45,164 nucleotides of DNA from an uncultured Veillonellaceae bacterium. GTDB lineage: Bacteria > Bacillota > Negativicutes > Selenomonadales > Selenomonadaceae. The DNA is taken from assembly GCA_900315575.1 (NCBI GenBank), contig OMZR01000004.1, positions 1 to 45,164 of the forward strand. Reading direction: 5' to 3'. This document shows, piece by piece, positions 34,103-41,865 of this stretch. Position 1 is the stretch's first letter, and every line of letters begins with the position of its first letter. The position numbers and the translations under genes were made by a program. The notes under the pieces were generated by a model that saw only the letters and a list, made by a program, of their open reading frames with translations, made no database searches and was not told the origin of the DNA.

Positions 34103-35533
34103 TCATGCTTCAGCACGCGGCGCGGCGTCCGGGGGGGTCGGCGTGGATTGCGGATGGCGGCAGAGGTAGTAGAGCGGATCTTCCATCGCCATGACTTTTG
34201 AGAGCGGCACGCGGTGGAAGATGGAGATGTGGAGCCGCTTCCGCACCCAGACATAGGCGTAGATGGCGAGCAGCAGGGTCGAGACGCCCGTGATGGCGAA
34301 GATTTCAAGACGCTCCGAGGGATCGGGCGAGATGTGCCAGATCATGTAGAGCGTTCCGACAATCGCAAAGAGCTGGAGCACGGGATAGCCGGGGACGCGG
34401 TACGTGCGCGGTACCTGCGGGGCGCTGTGGCGCAGCACCATGACGTTGATGTGCGAGACGATGTAGGAAATCATCCAGAACAGCGAGGAGACGAGAATCA
34501 GGAACTGGATGGCGTCGCCGCTCGAGAGCCCTGTCGCTTCGATGAGGATTGTGAGGATGCCGAGGAGCAGGATGACGACATAGGGCGCACCGTGGCGGTT
34601 CTTCCGCTGGAACAGCGCCGGCAGCAGGCCGATTTTCGCCATGCCGCAGCAGATTTCTGCGACGCAGCCGATGATGGAGTTCTGCGTCGAAACGGCGGCG
34701 AGGATGGCGACGATGATGATCCAGACGCGGCCGATGTCGCCGAGCATGTTCTCCGCGTAGAGGATATGCGGCGCGTCGGAGGCGGCGAGTGTATCCCACG
34801 GCGTGTAGTGCGCGAAGCCGAGAACCATGAGCGACTGGATGATGCACATGATGGCGAGGCTCAGGAACATCGCGCGCGGGATGTCGCGTTTCGGCGCTTT
34901 CATGTCCTTGCCGAGCGGGATGATGAATTCCGAGCCGATGAAGAGCCAGAATGCCGTCGTCGTGAGCGGCAGGATATCATCGAGCTCGGTATCGAGCACG
35001 AGCGGCTGCGCGACGGCATCGCCTGTGCCGATTCCGGCCGCGCCGACGAAGCCGAGCGCGAAGAGCGATGTGACCATGACGGCGGCGATGACGCTCTGGA
35101 CGAGTGTCGAGACTTTGACGCCGCGCAGGTTGATGAAGATGAGGGCAATCGTCAATGTCACGCTGTAAAAAGCGGTCGGAAGCGTGTCGCCGAGGAAGGC
35201 CGTCATGACATTCGCGAACATCGCACCTTCGGCGGGGGCCGCGAAGATGTTGCTGACGAAGTAGCCGCCGATCATCGTGACGATGGTGACGAACGGGCCG
35301 AGGCCGACGAGCGTATACTGCGCGAGGCCGCCTGTGAGGTTCGGCATGAGTGCGCCGAGCTCCGCGATGGAGGCGGCCGCGAGCATGTTGATGGCGCAGA
35401 CGAGGAGGATGGCGGGGATGAATGTGACGCCGACGCTGCTCGCGCCGCTCGCAAGCGGGATGAAGCAGCTCGTCGCGATGATCATGCCGACGCCCGTCGA
35501 GACGGCGCCGAAAAGTCCAATCTTGCTCTGCAT
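34103..35533 (-). CDS. APC-superfamily amino acid/amine permease
   Basis: 476 residues with about 12 membrane helices. It opens IGLFGAVSTGVGMIIATSCF, the first discontinuous helix of the amino acid-polyamine-organocation family. It also carries WLFIGSEFIIPLGKDMKAPKRDIPRAM and VPRTYRVPGYPV (each typical). The substrate cannot be read from sequence. Because it is paired with a P-II-like gene and divergent to the carboxylase operon, import of guanidine, urea or a related nitrogen compound is a reasonable guess. AAAGGAGC on the minus strand lies 8 bases before the ATG at 35533. The open frame further upstream lacks family residues. Confidence 0.85.
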   Translation of the reverse strand: MQSKIGLFGAVSTGVGMIIATSCFIPLASGASSVGVTFIPAILLVCAINMLAAASIAELGALMPNLTGGLAQYTLVGLGPFVTIVTMIGGYFVSNIFAAPAEGAMFANVMTAFLGDTLPTAFYSVTLTIALIFINLRGVKVSTLVQSVIAAVMVTSLFALGFVGAAGIGTGDAVAQPLVLDTELDDILPLTTTAFWLFIGSEFIIPLGKDMKAPKRDIPRAMFLSLAIMCIIQSLMVLGFAHYTPWDTLAASDAPHILYAENMLGDIGRVWIIIVAILAAVSTQNSIIGCVAEICCGMAKIGLLPALFQRKNRHGAPYVVILLLGILTILIEATGLSSGDAIQFLILVSSLFWMISYIVSHINVMVLRHSAPQVPRTYRVPGYPVLQLFAIVGTLYMIWHISPDPSERLEIFAITGVSTLLLAIYAYVWVRKRLHISIFHRVPLSKVMAMEDPLYYLCRHPQSTPTPPDAAPRAEA

Positions 35534-35558
35534 GGAAATCGCTCCTTTCGTTTCCCAC

Positions 35559-35587
35559 ATCATGCCATGGCAGGCGGCTGTGCACAA
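35559..35587 (-). promoter_or_regulatory. promoter of the permease/P-II operon
   Basis: On the minus strand TTGTGC (35582-35587) and CATGAT (35559-35564) are separated by 17 bases. Predicted start near 35552, leaving a short leader. Confidence 0.55.
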
Positions 35588-35629
35588 TGGGACAAAGGAG
35601 GACATTTTTCCACGCTGGAAGGAAGACGG

Positions 35630-35645
35630 ATGGAACGAAAGTGGA
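35630..35645 (+). promoter_or_regulatory. 16-bp repeated site, copy 1 (candidate activator site)
   Basis: ATGGAACGAAAGTGGA occurs here and, identically, at 36669-36684. This copy lies between the divergent promoters of the permease operon and the LuxR-type regulator, about 85-95 bases upstream of both predicted starts. Two exact copies in about 1 kb, both non-coding and promoter-proximal, suggest a shared regulator, most simply the LuxR-type protein encoded between them. Confidence 0.55.
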
Positions 35646-35696
35646 AGACGCAGGCGTCCGGAAGACTGAATTTCCCGCACGGAAGCAGCTCTTCTG

Positions 35697-35725
35697 TAGA
35701 CATCCGGCCGCCTGCGTGCTACAAT
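35697..35725 (+). promoter_or_regulatory. promoter of the LuxR-family regulator gene
   Basis: TAGACA (35697-35702), 17 bases, TACAAT (35720-35725). Predicted start near 35732, about 90 bases before the coding start. Confidence 0.6.
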
Positions 35726-35820
35726 GGGTTACAAATCAAGCGACAACGACGTCGGGAGCCAGCAGCTTCCGGCGTCGTCTTTTTATAGAAGCAGATGGAT
35801 GGAAGAGAAAGGCGGACCGT

Positions 35821-36579
35821 ATGCTGAAGGAAGCAGAATGGATGACAATCAACAATATCCTCTTGGAACTCTATGCGCAGAAGAGCATCGGCGACCTTTC
35901 GACGAAGCTCATGCGCGTGCTGCGGATGCTGATTCCTTATACGAAGGGCTACCTGCTGCTGCTCGACGCCGATGGCACGATCCGCACGGACGAGAGCTGC
36001 TTCATTGGCATGGAGGAGCGCGAGTCGGCCGCCTATGTCGAGCGCTACTATCAGGAAGATTACCTTCAATATCTCTATGAGCTCAGCGAGGGCACGCGCG
36101 TCTATCGCGATACGGACATCATCGAGGAAGAGCGCCGCTGCCGCACGGACTTCTTCCAGAAATTCCTGCTGCCGGCCGGCATTCCTTATGGCTGCGGCAT
36201 CCTCGTGCTGCACGAGGGCAGCGTGCTTGCGGTCTTCAACCTCTTCCGTTCGAAGGAACTCGGCGATTTCACGGACAAGGACATGGAAATCCTGAACATC
36301 CTCAAGCGCCATGTTGAGAACATGATTGTCAGCGTCACGCAGATGGACGAGCGCAGCCAGCTCGTCGAGCGCTGCTTTGAAAAGACGTCGGAGCGCTATG
36401 CCCTGACGCAGCGCGAGGACGAGGTCATGCGCCTCCTCGCGCGCGGCCTCTCGAACAGCGAGATCTGCGATCGCCTGACCGTCAGCATCTCGACAGTCAA
36501 GAAGCACATCTACAATCTCTTCACGAAGACGAATGTCAAGAGCCGCACGCAGCTGATGAATCTCCTGTATCAGCAATGA
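35821..36579 (+). CDS. LuxR-family transcriptional regulator with GAF-like sensor
   Basis: 252 residues. The N-terminal about 170 residues (LYAQKSIGDLSTKLMRVL to the FTDKDMEILNILKRHVENM helix) have the pattern of a GAF-type sensor, judged from layout rather than motif. The C-terminal HTH (about 190-250) is a clear LuxR/FixJ domain: LTQREDEVMRLLARGLSNSE and VSISTVKKHIYNLFTKTNVK. The start at 35821 follows AAAGGCGG; an in-frame ATG at 35842 is an alternative. It sits between the permease/P-II operon and the carboxylase operon and is the obvious candidate regulator of both. No receiver domain is present, so it probably senses a small molecule. Confidence 0.85.
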   Translation: MLKEAEWMTINNILLELYAQKSIGDLSTKLMRVLRMLIPYTKGYLLLLDADGTIRTDESCFIGMEERESAAYVERYYQEDYLQYLYELSEGTRVYRDTDIIEEERRCRTDFFQKFLLPAGIPYGCGILVLHEGSVLAVFNLFRSKELGDFTDKDMEILNILKRHVENMIVSVTQMDERSQLVERCFEKTSERYALTQREDEVMRLLARGLSNSEICDRLTVSISTVKKHIYNLFTKTNVKSRTQLMNLLYQQ

Positions 36580-36599
36580 AGCATGCTTTCCCTGCAAGG

Positions 36600-36625
36600 G
36601 CCGCCGCCATCGCGACGGCTTTTTT
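36600..36625 (+). terminator. terminator of the LuxR-type gene
   Basis: GCCGCCGC (36600-36607) pairs with GCGACGGC (36612-36619) with one mismatch and a CATC loop, followed by TTTTTT. It separates the regulator from the catabolic operon. Confidence 0.82.
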
Positions 36626-36668
36626 CTTCGGCTTTTTTCCGCCGCCGCTTGTCCGCAGGTCGCAGTCC

Positions 36669-36684
36669 ATGGAACGAAAGTGGA
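36669..36684 (+). promoter_or_regulatory. 16-bp repeated site, copy 2, upstream of the catabolic operon
   Basis: Identical to copy 1 at 35630-35645. Its centre lies about 66 bases upstream of the predicted operon start, the usual place for an activator such as a LuxR-type protein. It also begins a TGGAAC...GTTCCA inverted repeat (36670-36695), and a related sequence on the opposite strand (ACGGAAAGATGG) follows at 36693-36704. Confidence 0.6.
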
Positions 36685-36707
36685 GCAAGGTTCCATCTTT
36701 CCGTCCA

Positions 36708-36736
36708 TTGTTTGCGGACAAAGATGCTCGTATGAT
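36708..36736 (+). promoter_or_regulatory. promoter of the guanidine/urea carboxylase operon
   Basis: TTGTTT (36708-36713), 17 bases, TATGAT (36731-36736). Predicted start near 36743. The weak -35 fits a promoter that needs an activator. Confidence 0.65.
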
Positions 36737-36745
36737 GAAAGCGTA

Positions 36746-36787
36746 GACAGCAAAGAGCTGTCAGAGCCGCTGGGAAGCGGTTTTCAG
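36746..36787 (+). promoter_or_regulatory. tandem hairpins in the operon leader
   Basis: GACAGC (36746-36751) pairs with GCTGTC (36757-36762) around AAAGA. Three bases later GCCGCT (36766-36771) pairs with AGCGGT (36776-36781) around GGGA, and the stem runs into TTTTCAG. The pair occupies most of the 80-base leader. It is not a guanidine-I (ykkC), mini-ykkC or guanidine-III riboswitch as far as their core motifs can be recalled. A two-stem attenuator is possible. Confidence 0.45.
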
Positions 36788-36823
36788 AACTGGCTGATGG
36801 GAAACTGATTGGAGGAAGAAGCC

Positions 36824-37543
36824 ATGAAGAAGATCTTCACGAAGACATTCCGCCCCGGTGAGAAGTGGTCCGGTGCGATCGGCCGTCACAAGTACCTGCA
36901 TTTCAAGGCGCTCGGCGAGGATGCGAATCTCTCCGTCCTCATGTACAACCTGCTCGACACGTCGGAGCGCTACAATATGCCGGACACGCTGAAAGCCCAG
37001 TACACGTCGCATCTCACGAAGGGCAACGTCCTCATGAGCGACAACGGCCGCGTACTTGCGAGCATCACGGAAGACAGCCTCGGCTGGCATGATACGATCA
37101 CGGGGCACACGACGCGCCGCATGACGGATGAGAAATACGGCATCCATACGTACCAGCAGGCGCGCAATGATTTCTATCGTTCGGGCGAGGAAAATTTCAA
37201 GATGGAGCTCGTGCGCAACAACATGGGCAAAGGAGACCTCGTGCCGTGCGTCAACCTCTTTTCGAAAGTCTATGTCGATCTCGACGGCAGCATGCACTAT
37301 GTGCCGGGCTGGTGCAAGGAAGGCGCGACGGTCACACTGCGCACGGAGATGGACATCATCTTCATCGCCTCGAACACGCCGAACCCGCTGAATCCCTCGA
37401 AGGAATATCCGCAGGTGCCGGTTATCATGGACGTCTATGATGCGCCGACGACGGATCTCATGGATGCATGCGTGAACCATCGTCCGGAGAACTATCGCGC
37501 CTTCGAGAACACCTGGGATTACTACAACCTGCTCGGCCGCTGA
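36824..37543 (+). CDS. DUF1989 urea carboxylase-associated protein 1, likely carboxyguanidine deiminase subunit
   Basis: 239 residues of the DUF1989 family, annotated historically as urea carboxylase-associated protein. In guanidine-degrading bacteria two such proteins form carboxyguanidine deiminase (CgdA/CgdB), which converts carboxyguanidine to allophanate and ammonia. Family features seen are [19 protein letters not shown], the CVNLFSKV strand and [18 protein letters not shown] near the C-terminus. The start at 36824 follows GGAGGA by 7 bases. It is the first gene of the operon and its partner begins 29 bases later. The deiminase role is inferred from the pair plus the carboxylase. Confidence 0.85.
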   Translation: MKKIFTKTFRPGEKWSGAIGRHKYLHFKALGEDANLSVLMYNLLDTSERYNMPDTLKAQYTSHLTKGNVLMSDNGRVLASITEDSLGWHDTITGHTTRRMTDEKYGIHTYQQARNDFYRSGEENFKMELVRNNMGKGDLVPCVNLFSKVYVDLDGSMHYVPGWCKEGATVTLRTEMDIIFIASNTPNPLNPSKEYPQVPVIMDVYDAPTTDLMDACVNHRPENYRAFENTWDYYNLLGR

Positions 37544-37572
37544 GACGGGACTTGGAAAAGGAGGATTTCATC

Positions 37573-38220
37573 ATGTACGGACTCATCGAGAAGAAAAGCA
37601 CGCTGAAGGAAGCGGACGCCATCTATAACGAAGTGCTCGACGCCGGTCTCGGCTGGCTTCATGAGGTGAAGAAAGGCCAGTCGCTGCGCATCGTCGATCT
37701 CGAAGGCAACCAGGCCGTCGATACGACGTTCTATGATGCGGCCGACACCTCAGACCACTATGGCGCCATCGCGACGATCGTCGCGCAGAAGAACATCTAC
37801 CTGACGACGGGCACGGTGCTGCGCGCAGAGTCGGGCACGCCGCTCCTCGAAATCACGGCAGACATGACGGGACGCCACGATACGCTTGGCGGTGCCTGCT
37901 CGTCGCAGAGCAACACGGTGCGCTACGCTCGTGAAAAGCGCTACATGCACAACTGCCGCGACAGCTTCATGTTGCAGCTCGCCGACAGCGCGACGGGCAT
38001 CCGCAAGCGCGATCTTGCGCCGAACATCAATTTCTTCATGAACGTGCCGGTCACGCCCGAGGGTGGTCTGAAGTTCGATGATGGCGTGTCGGCACCGGGC
38101 AAATATGTCGAAATGAAGGCGTTGCGCGATGTCTACGTGCTCATCAGCAACTGCCCGCAGCTCAACAATCCCTGTAACGCTTACAATCCGACGCCGATCC
38201 GTCTTCTCATCTGGGATTGA
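37573..38220 (+). CDS. DUF1989 urea carboxylase-associated protein 2, likely carboxyguanidine deiminase subunit
   Basis: 215 residues, second DUF1989 protein. Likely metal/catalytic features are [29 protein letters not shown] and a paired cysteine segment [17 protein letters not shown] close to the C-terminus. The latter matches the family pattern better than the first paralogue, which has [10 protein letters not shown] at the same place. This suggests that one subunit is catalytic and the other structural. AAAAGGAGGA precedes the ATG. Expected to act with the upstream protein on the product of the downstream carboxylase. Confidence 0.85.
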   Translation: MYGLIEKKSTLKEADAIYNEVLDAGLGWLHEVKKGQSLRIVDLEGNQAVDTTFYDAADTSDHYGAIATIVAQKNIYLTTGTVLRAESGTPLLEITADMTGRHDTLGGACSSQSNTVRYAREKRYMHNCRDSFMLQLADSATGIRKRDLAPNINFFMNVPVTPEGGLKFDDGVSAPGKYVEMKALRDVYVLISNCPQLNNPCNAYNPTPIRLLIWD

Positions 38221-38271
38221 CGCATCTCGTTTTTCGAGACGGGGTGATGCGGAAAAAAGGAGGAATCCGCC

Positions 38272-41200
38272 ATGTTTACGAAAGTGCTCATCGCCAACCG
38301 CGGTGCCATCGCCGTGCGCATCGAGCGCACGCTGAAGAAAATGGGGGTCGGGAGCGTCGCTGTCTACGCGCAGGCCGACCAGGACAGCCTGCATGTGAAG
38401 AACGCGGATGAAGCTGTCTGCCTCGGGGAAGGGACGGTCAGCGAGACGTATCTCTCCATCGAGAAGATTCTCGCGGCAGCGAAGGAGACGGGCGCGGAAG
38501 CCGTGCATCCGGGATATGGATTCCTGTCGGAGAACACGGACTTCGCAGCGGCCTGCGAGCAGGCCGGTATCGTCTTCATCGGCCCGACCGCCACCGAGAT
38601 CCGCCGCTTCGGCCTCAAGCATGCGGCGCGCGCTCTCGCGGAATCGGCGGGCGTGCCGCTGCTGCCGGGCACGGGGCTTCTCTCGGGGGCGGGCGAGGCC
38701 GTGCGGGCAGCGGACAGCATCGGCTATCCCGTCATGCTGAAGAGCACGGCGGGCGGCGGCGGCATCGGCATCCGCATCTGCCAGAACGAGCAGGAACTTC
38801 GCGCGGCCTATGACAATGTCTGCCATCTCGCGGAAAGCAACTTCGGCGATGGCGGCGTCTTCCTCGAAAAATATATCGCGCGCGTCCGCCATGTCGAGGT
38901 GCAGATTTTCGGCACGTCGGCGGGCGAGGTCACGGCCATCGGCGAGCGCGACTGCTCCGTGCAGCGGCGCAATCAGAAAGTCGTCGAGGAGTCGCCGGCA
39001 CCGAACCTCCCGGAGCATGTGCGCCGCGCGATGTACGAGGCGGCCGAACACCTTGCGGCAGCGGCATCATACCGCAATGCCGGCACGGTCGAATTCCTCT
39101 ATGATGAGCCATCGGAACACTTTTATTTCCTCGAAGTCAATACGCGCCTGCAGGTCGAGCACGGCATCACGGAGGAGGTCATGGGCGTCGACCTCGTCGA
39201 GTGGATGGTGAAGGAGGCAGCCGGCGAGCTCCATGACATCAAAACGCTCGTCCATGCGCCTGAAGGCCATGCCATCGAAGTCCGCGTCTATGCCGAGGAC
39301 GCGCACAATGATTTCCGTCCGGGTACGGGCCGCATCGATGACTGCCAGTTCTCTCCTGATTTGCGCGTCGAGACGTGGATCTGCCCGCACATCGAGGTCA
39401 CGGCGCTCTATGATCCGATGCTCGCGAAACTCATCGTGCATGGTAAAGATCGCGCCGATGCGCTCGCGAAGATGCAGCGGGCGCTTGCGGAGACGCGGAT
39501 CTATGGCGTCACGACGAACCTTTCCTATCTTTCTGCGATTCTCTCGCGCGAGGACTATCAGGCAGGACGTCTCTATACGAAGATGCTTGACGGATTCCTG
39601 CCAGAGGAACCATATCTCGAAGTGCTCGACGGCGGCCTGCAGTCGACGGTGCAGGATGCGGACGGCAGAATCGGCTATTGGACGGTCGGCGTGCCGCCCT
39701 GCGGTGCGATGGACAGCTACAGCTTCCGCATCGGCAACCGCCTGCTCGGAAATGAAGACGACGCGGCAGGCATCGAGCTCACGATGCGCGGCGGCGGTTT
39801 CCGCTTCCGCACGCGCACGTCCTTCGTGCTGACGGGCGCAGATATGGAGGCCGAGTTCGACGGCGAGCCCGTGCGGCGCTACCGCGTCGTCAATGCGCTC
39901 GCAGGACAGGTGCTGCGCCTCGGAACGGCGAAATGCGGCATGCGCGCGTATCTCCTCGTCGCGGGCGGCATCGACGCGCCGGAGGTCCTGGGCAGCCGTT
40001 CGACGTTCGTCGATGGAAGATTTGGCGGTCATAACGGGCGCGCCCTGCGCACGGGCGACACGCTGCGCCTCGCGTCGCCATGCTACACGGACAGCTGCGC
40101 TTCGTTCCCTGAGGAATTTGCGCCATCCATCACGCATGAATGGACGCTCGGCGTGCTGCCGGGGCCGCAGCCGACGGCGGAATACCTGAAGCCTGCGTAC
40201 CTTCAGACGCTCACGAGTGCCGAATACACGGTCAATTTCGACAGCGCCCGCACGGGCGTGCGCCTCAATGGCCCCGTGCCCGAGTGGACGCGTGAGGACG
40301 GCGGCGAGGCGGGCCTCCATCCGTCGAACATCCACGACAATGCCTATGCTATCGGCACGCTCGACCTCACGGGCGACCAATCCATCCTGCTCGGCCCGGA
40401 CGGCCCGAGCCTCGGAGGCTTCGTCTGCCCCGTGACGCTCGCGAAAGCCGAACTCTGGAAGCTCGGCCAGCTTCATCCGGGTGATGTCGTTCATTTCCAG
40501 CTGCTGACGCTTGCAGAGGCAGCGGAGCTCCGCGCCGCGATGGAAAAGAATCTTTCGTTTGCGTATACGAAAGTCGTGCTTCCAGAGGAACCATCCGGCG
40601 TCTCGGCGGAGGATGCCATCCTCGCGCAGGGCACGGCAGACGGCATGGCATACTGCCTGCGCCTCGATGGCGAGGAAAATGTTCTCATGGAATTCGGCCC
40701 GATGGAGCTCGGCATCGAATACCGCTTCCGCGCGCATATCCTCATGCAGGAGCTCGAAAAGCGGAAGCTCCCGATCATCGATATGACGCCGGGCATCCGC
40801 TCGCTGCAAGTGCATTTCGACCTCGCGCAGACCGATGCAAAGGCCATGGCGGGCGCCATCGTCGATGCCAATGCGCACCTCGCGCATCTCGACGACATCA
40901 CGGTGCCGTCGCGCATCGTCTATCTGCCGCTCTCATGGGACGATCCGCAGACGCAGCTCGCGGCATGGCGCTATCAGGAGACGACGCGCCCCGATGCGCC
41001 GTGGTGCCCGAGCAACCCCGAGTTCATCCGCCGTATCAACGGTCTCGATTCCCTCGATGATGTCAAGCGCATCGTCTTCGATGCCGACTATCTCGTGCTC
41101 GGACTTGGTGACGTCTATCTCGGCGCGCCCGTCGCGGCGCCACTCGACCCGCGCCACCGCCTCGTCACGACGAAGTATAATCCCGCGCGTCCGTGGACGC

Positions 41201-41865
41201 CGGAAAACGCCGTCGGCATCGGCGGCGCCTACCTCTGTGTCTACGGCATGGAGGGGCCTGGCGGCTACCAGTTCGTCGGCCGCACGATTCAGATGTGGAA
41301 CTCGCTGCAGACGACCAGATACTTCCCGAAAGGCAAGCCGTGGCTGCTGAACTTCTTCGACCAGCTGCGTTTCTATCCCGTCGCACCGGATGAGCTCCTC
41401 AAGGCGCGCAATGATTTCTTGCGCGGGAACTTCGACATCCGCATTGAGGAGACAAGTTTCAACCTCGGCGAGTACAAGGCATATCTCGCTTCGATTGCGG
41501 AGGAAAGCGCAGCGTTCAAGGCGCATCAGGAAGCCGCCTTTGAAGCGGAGAAGCAGCGCTGGCACGAACAGGGCCTCGATACATTCGTCAGCGAGACGGC
41601 GGCCGCGCCGCAGCAGGAGGCCGTCATCCCCGCAGATTCGGAAGGCGTGCTCGCGACCGTGCCGGGCAGCGTCTGGAAGCTCCTCGTCGAGGAGGGGCAG
41701 CATGTCGAGAAAGGCGAGACGATCGCCGTGCTCGAAAGCATGAAGATGGAGATTCCCGTCACGGCCGAGGCCTCCGGCACGGTCACGGCCATCTGCACCG
41801 AGAGCGGTGCCCAGGTCGATGCCGGGCAGGTTCTCGCAGGCATCCGGAAGGAGAAGACGGCATGA
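38272..41865 (+). CDS. biotin-dependent guanidine/urea carboxylase
   Basis: 1197 residues. The biotin carboxylase domain (about 1-445) has KSTAGGGGIGIRI, ERDCSVQRRNQKVVEE and EVNTRLQVEHGITEEV. The carboxyltransferase region has a KipA-like part (about 445-750, STVQDADGRIGYWTVGVPPC) and a KipI-like part (about 800-1050, GGAYLCVYGMEGPGGYQFVG). The C-terminal biotin carrier domain carries biotinyl Lys1158 in LESMKMEIPV. The KipI-like part reads RTIQMWN with Asn1010; urea carboxylases, as I recall, have Asp at this place and guanidine carboxylases Asn. With two DUF1989 proteins upstream, guanidine is the more likely substrate. GGAGGAATCCGCC precedes the ATG. Lengthwise it is complete. Confidence 0.9.
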   Translation: MFTKVLIANRGAIAVRIERTLKKMGVGSVAVYAQADQDSLHVKNADEAVCLGEGTVSETYLSIEKILAAAKETGAEAVHPGYGFLSENTDFAAACEQAGIVFIGPTATEIRRFGLKHAARALAESAGVPLLPGTGLLSGAGEAVRAADSIGYPVMLKSTAGGGGIGIRICQNEQELRAAYDNVCHLAESNFGDGGVFLEKYIARVRHVEVQIFGTSAGEVTAIGERDCSVQRRNQKVVEESPAPNLPEHVRRAMYEAAEHLAAAASYRNAGTVEFLYDEPSEHFYFLEVNTRLQVEHGITEEVMGVDLVEWMVKEAAGELHDIKTLVHAPEGHAIEVRVYAEDAHNDFRPGTGRIDDCQFSPDLRVETWICPHIEVTALYDPMLAKLIVHGKDRADALAKMQRALAETRIYGVTTNLSYLSAILSREDYQAGRLYTKMLDGFLPEEPYLEVLDGGLQSTVQDADGRIGYWTVGVPPCGAMDSYSFRIGNRLLGNEDDAAGIELTMRGGGFRFRTRTSFVLTGADMEAEFDGEPVRRYRVVNALAGQVLRLGTAKCGMRAYLLVAGGIDAPEVLGSRSTFVDGRFGGHNGRALRTGDTLRLASPCYTDSCASFPEEFAPSITHEWTLGVLPGPQPTAEYLKPAYLQTLTSAEYTVNFDSARTGVRLNGPVPEWTREDGGEAGLHPSNIHDNAYAIGTLDLTGDQSILLGPDGPSLGGFVCPVTLAKAELWKLGQLHPGDVVHFQLLTLAEAAELRAAMEKNLSFAYTKVVLPEEPSGVSAEDAILAQGTADGMAYCLRLDGEENVLMEFGPMELGIEYRFRAHILMQELEKRKLPIIDMTPGIRSLQVHFDLAQTDAKAMAGAIVDANAHLAHLDDITVPSRIVYLPLSWDDPQTQLAAWRYQETTRPDAPWCPSNPEFIRRINGLDSLDDVKRIVFDADYLVLGLGDVYLGAPVAAPLDPRHRLVTTKYNPARPWTPENAVGIGGAYLCVYGMEGPGGYQFVGRTIQMWNSLQTTRYFPKGKPWLLNFFDQLRFYPVAPDELLKARNDFLRGNFDIRIEETSFNLGEYKAYLASIAEESAAFKAHQEAAFEAEKQRWHEQGLDTFVSETAAAPQQEAVIPADSEGVLATVPGSVWKLLVEEGQHVEKGETIAVLESMKMEIPVTAEASGTVTAICTESGAQVDAGQVLAGIRKEKTA

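Noticed and set aside
36743-36823. Guanidine riboswitch (ykkC, mini-ykkC or guanidine-III) before the carboxylase operon
   Set aside because: The core motifs I know for these classes were not found. The leader holds only two small hairpins, and control by the LuxR-type protein seems likelier.
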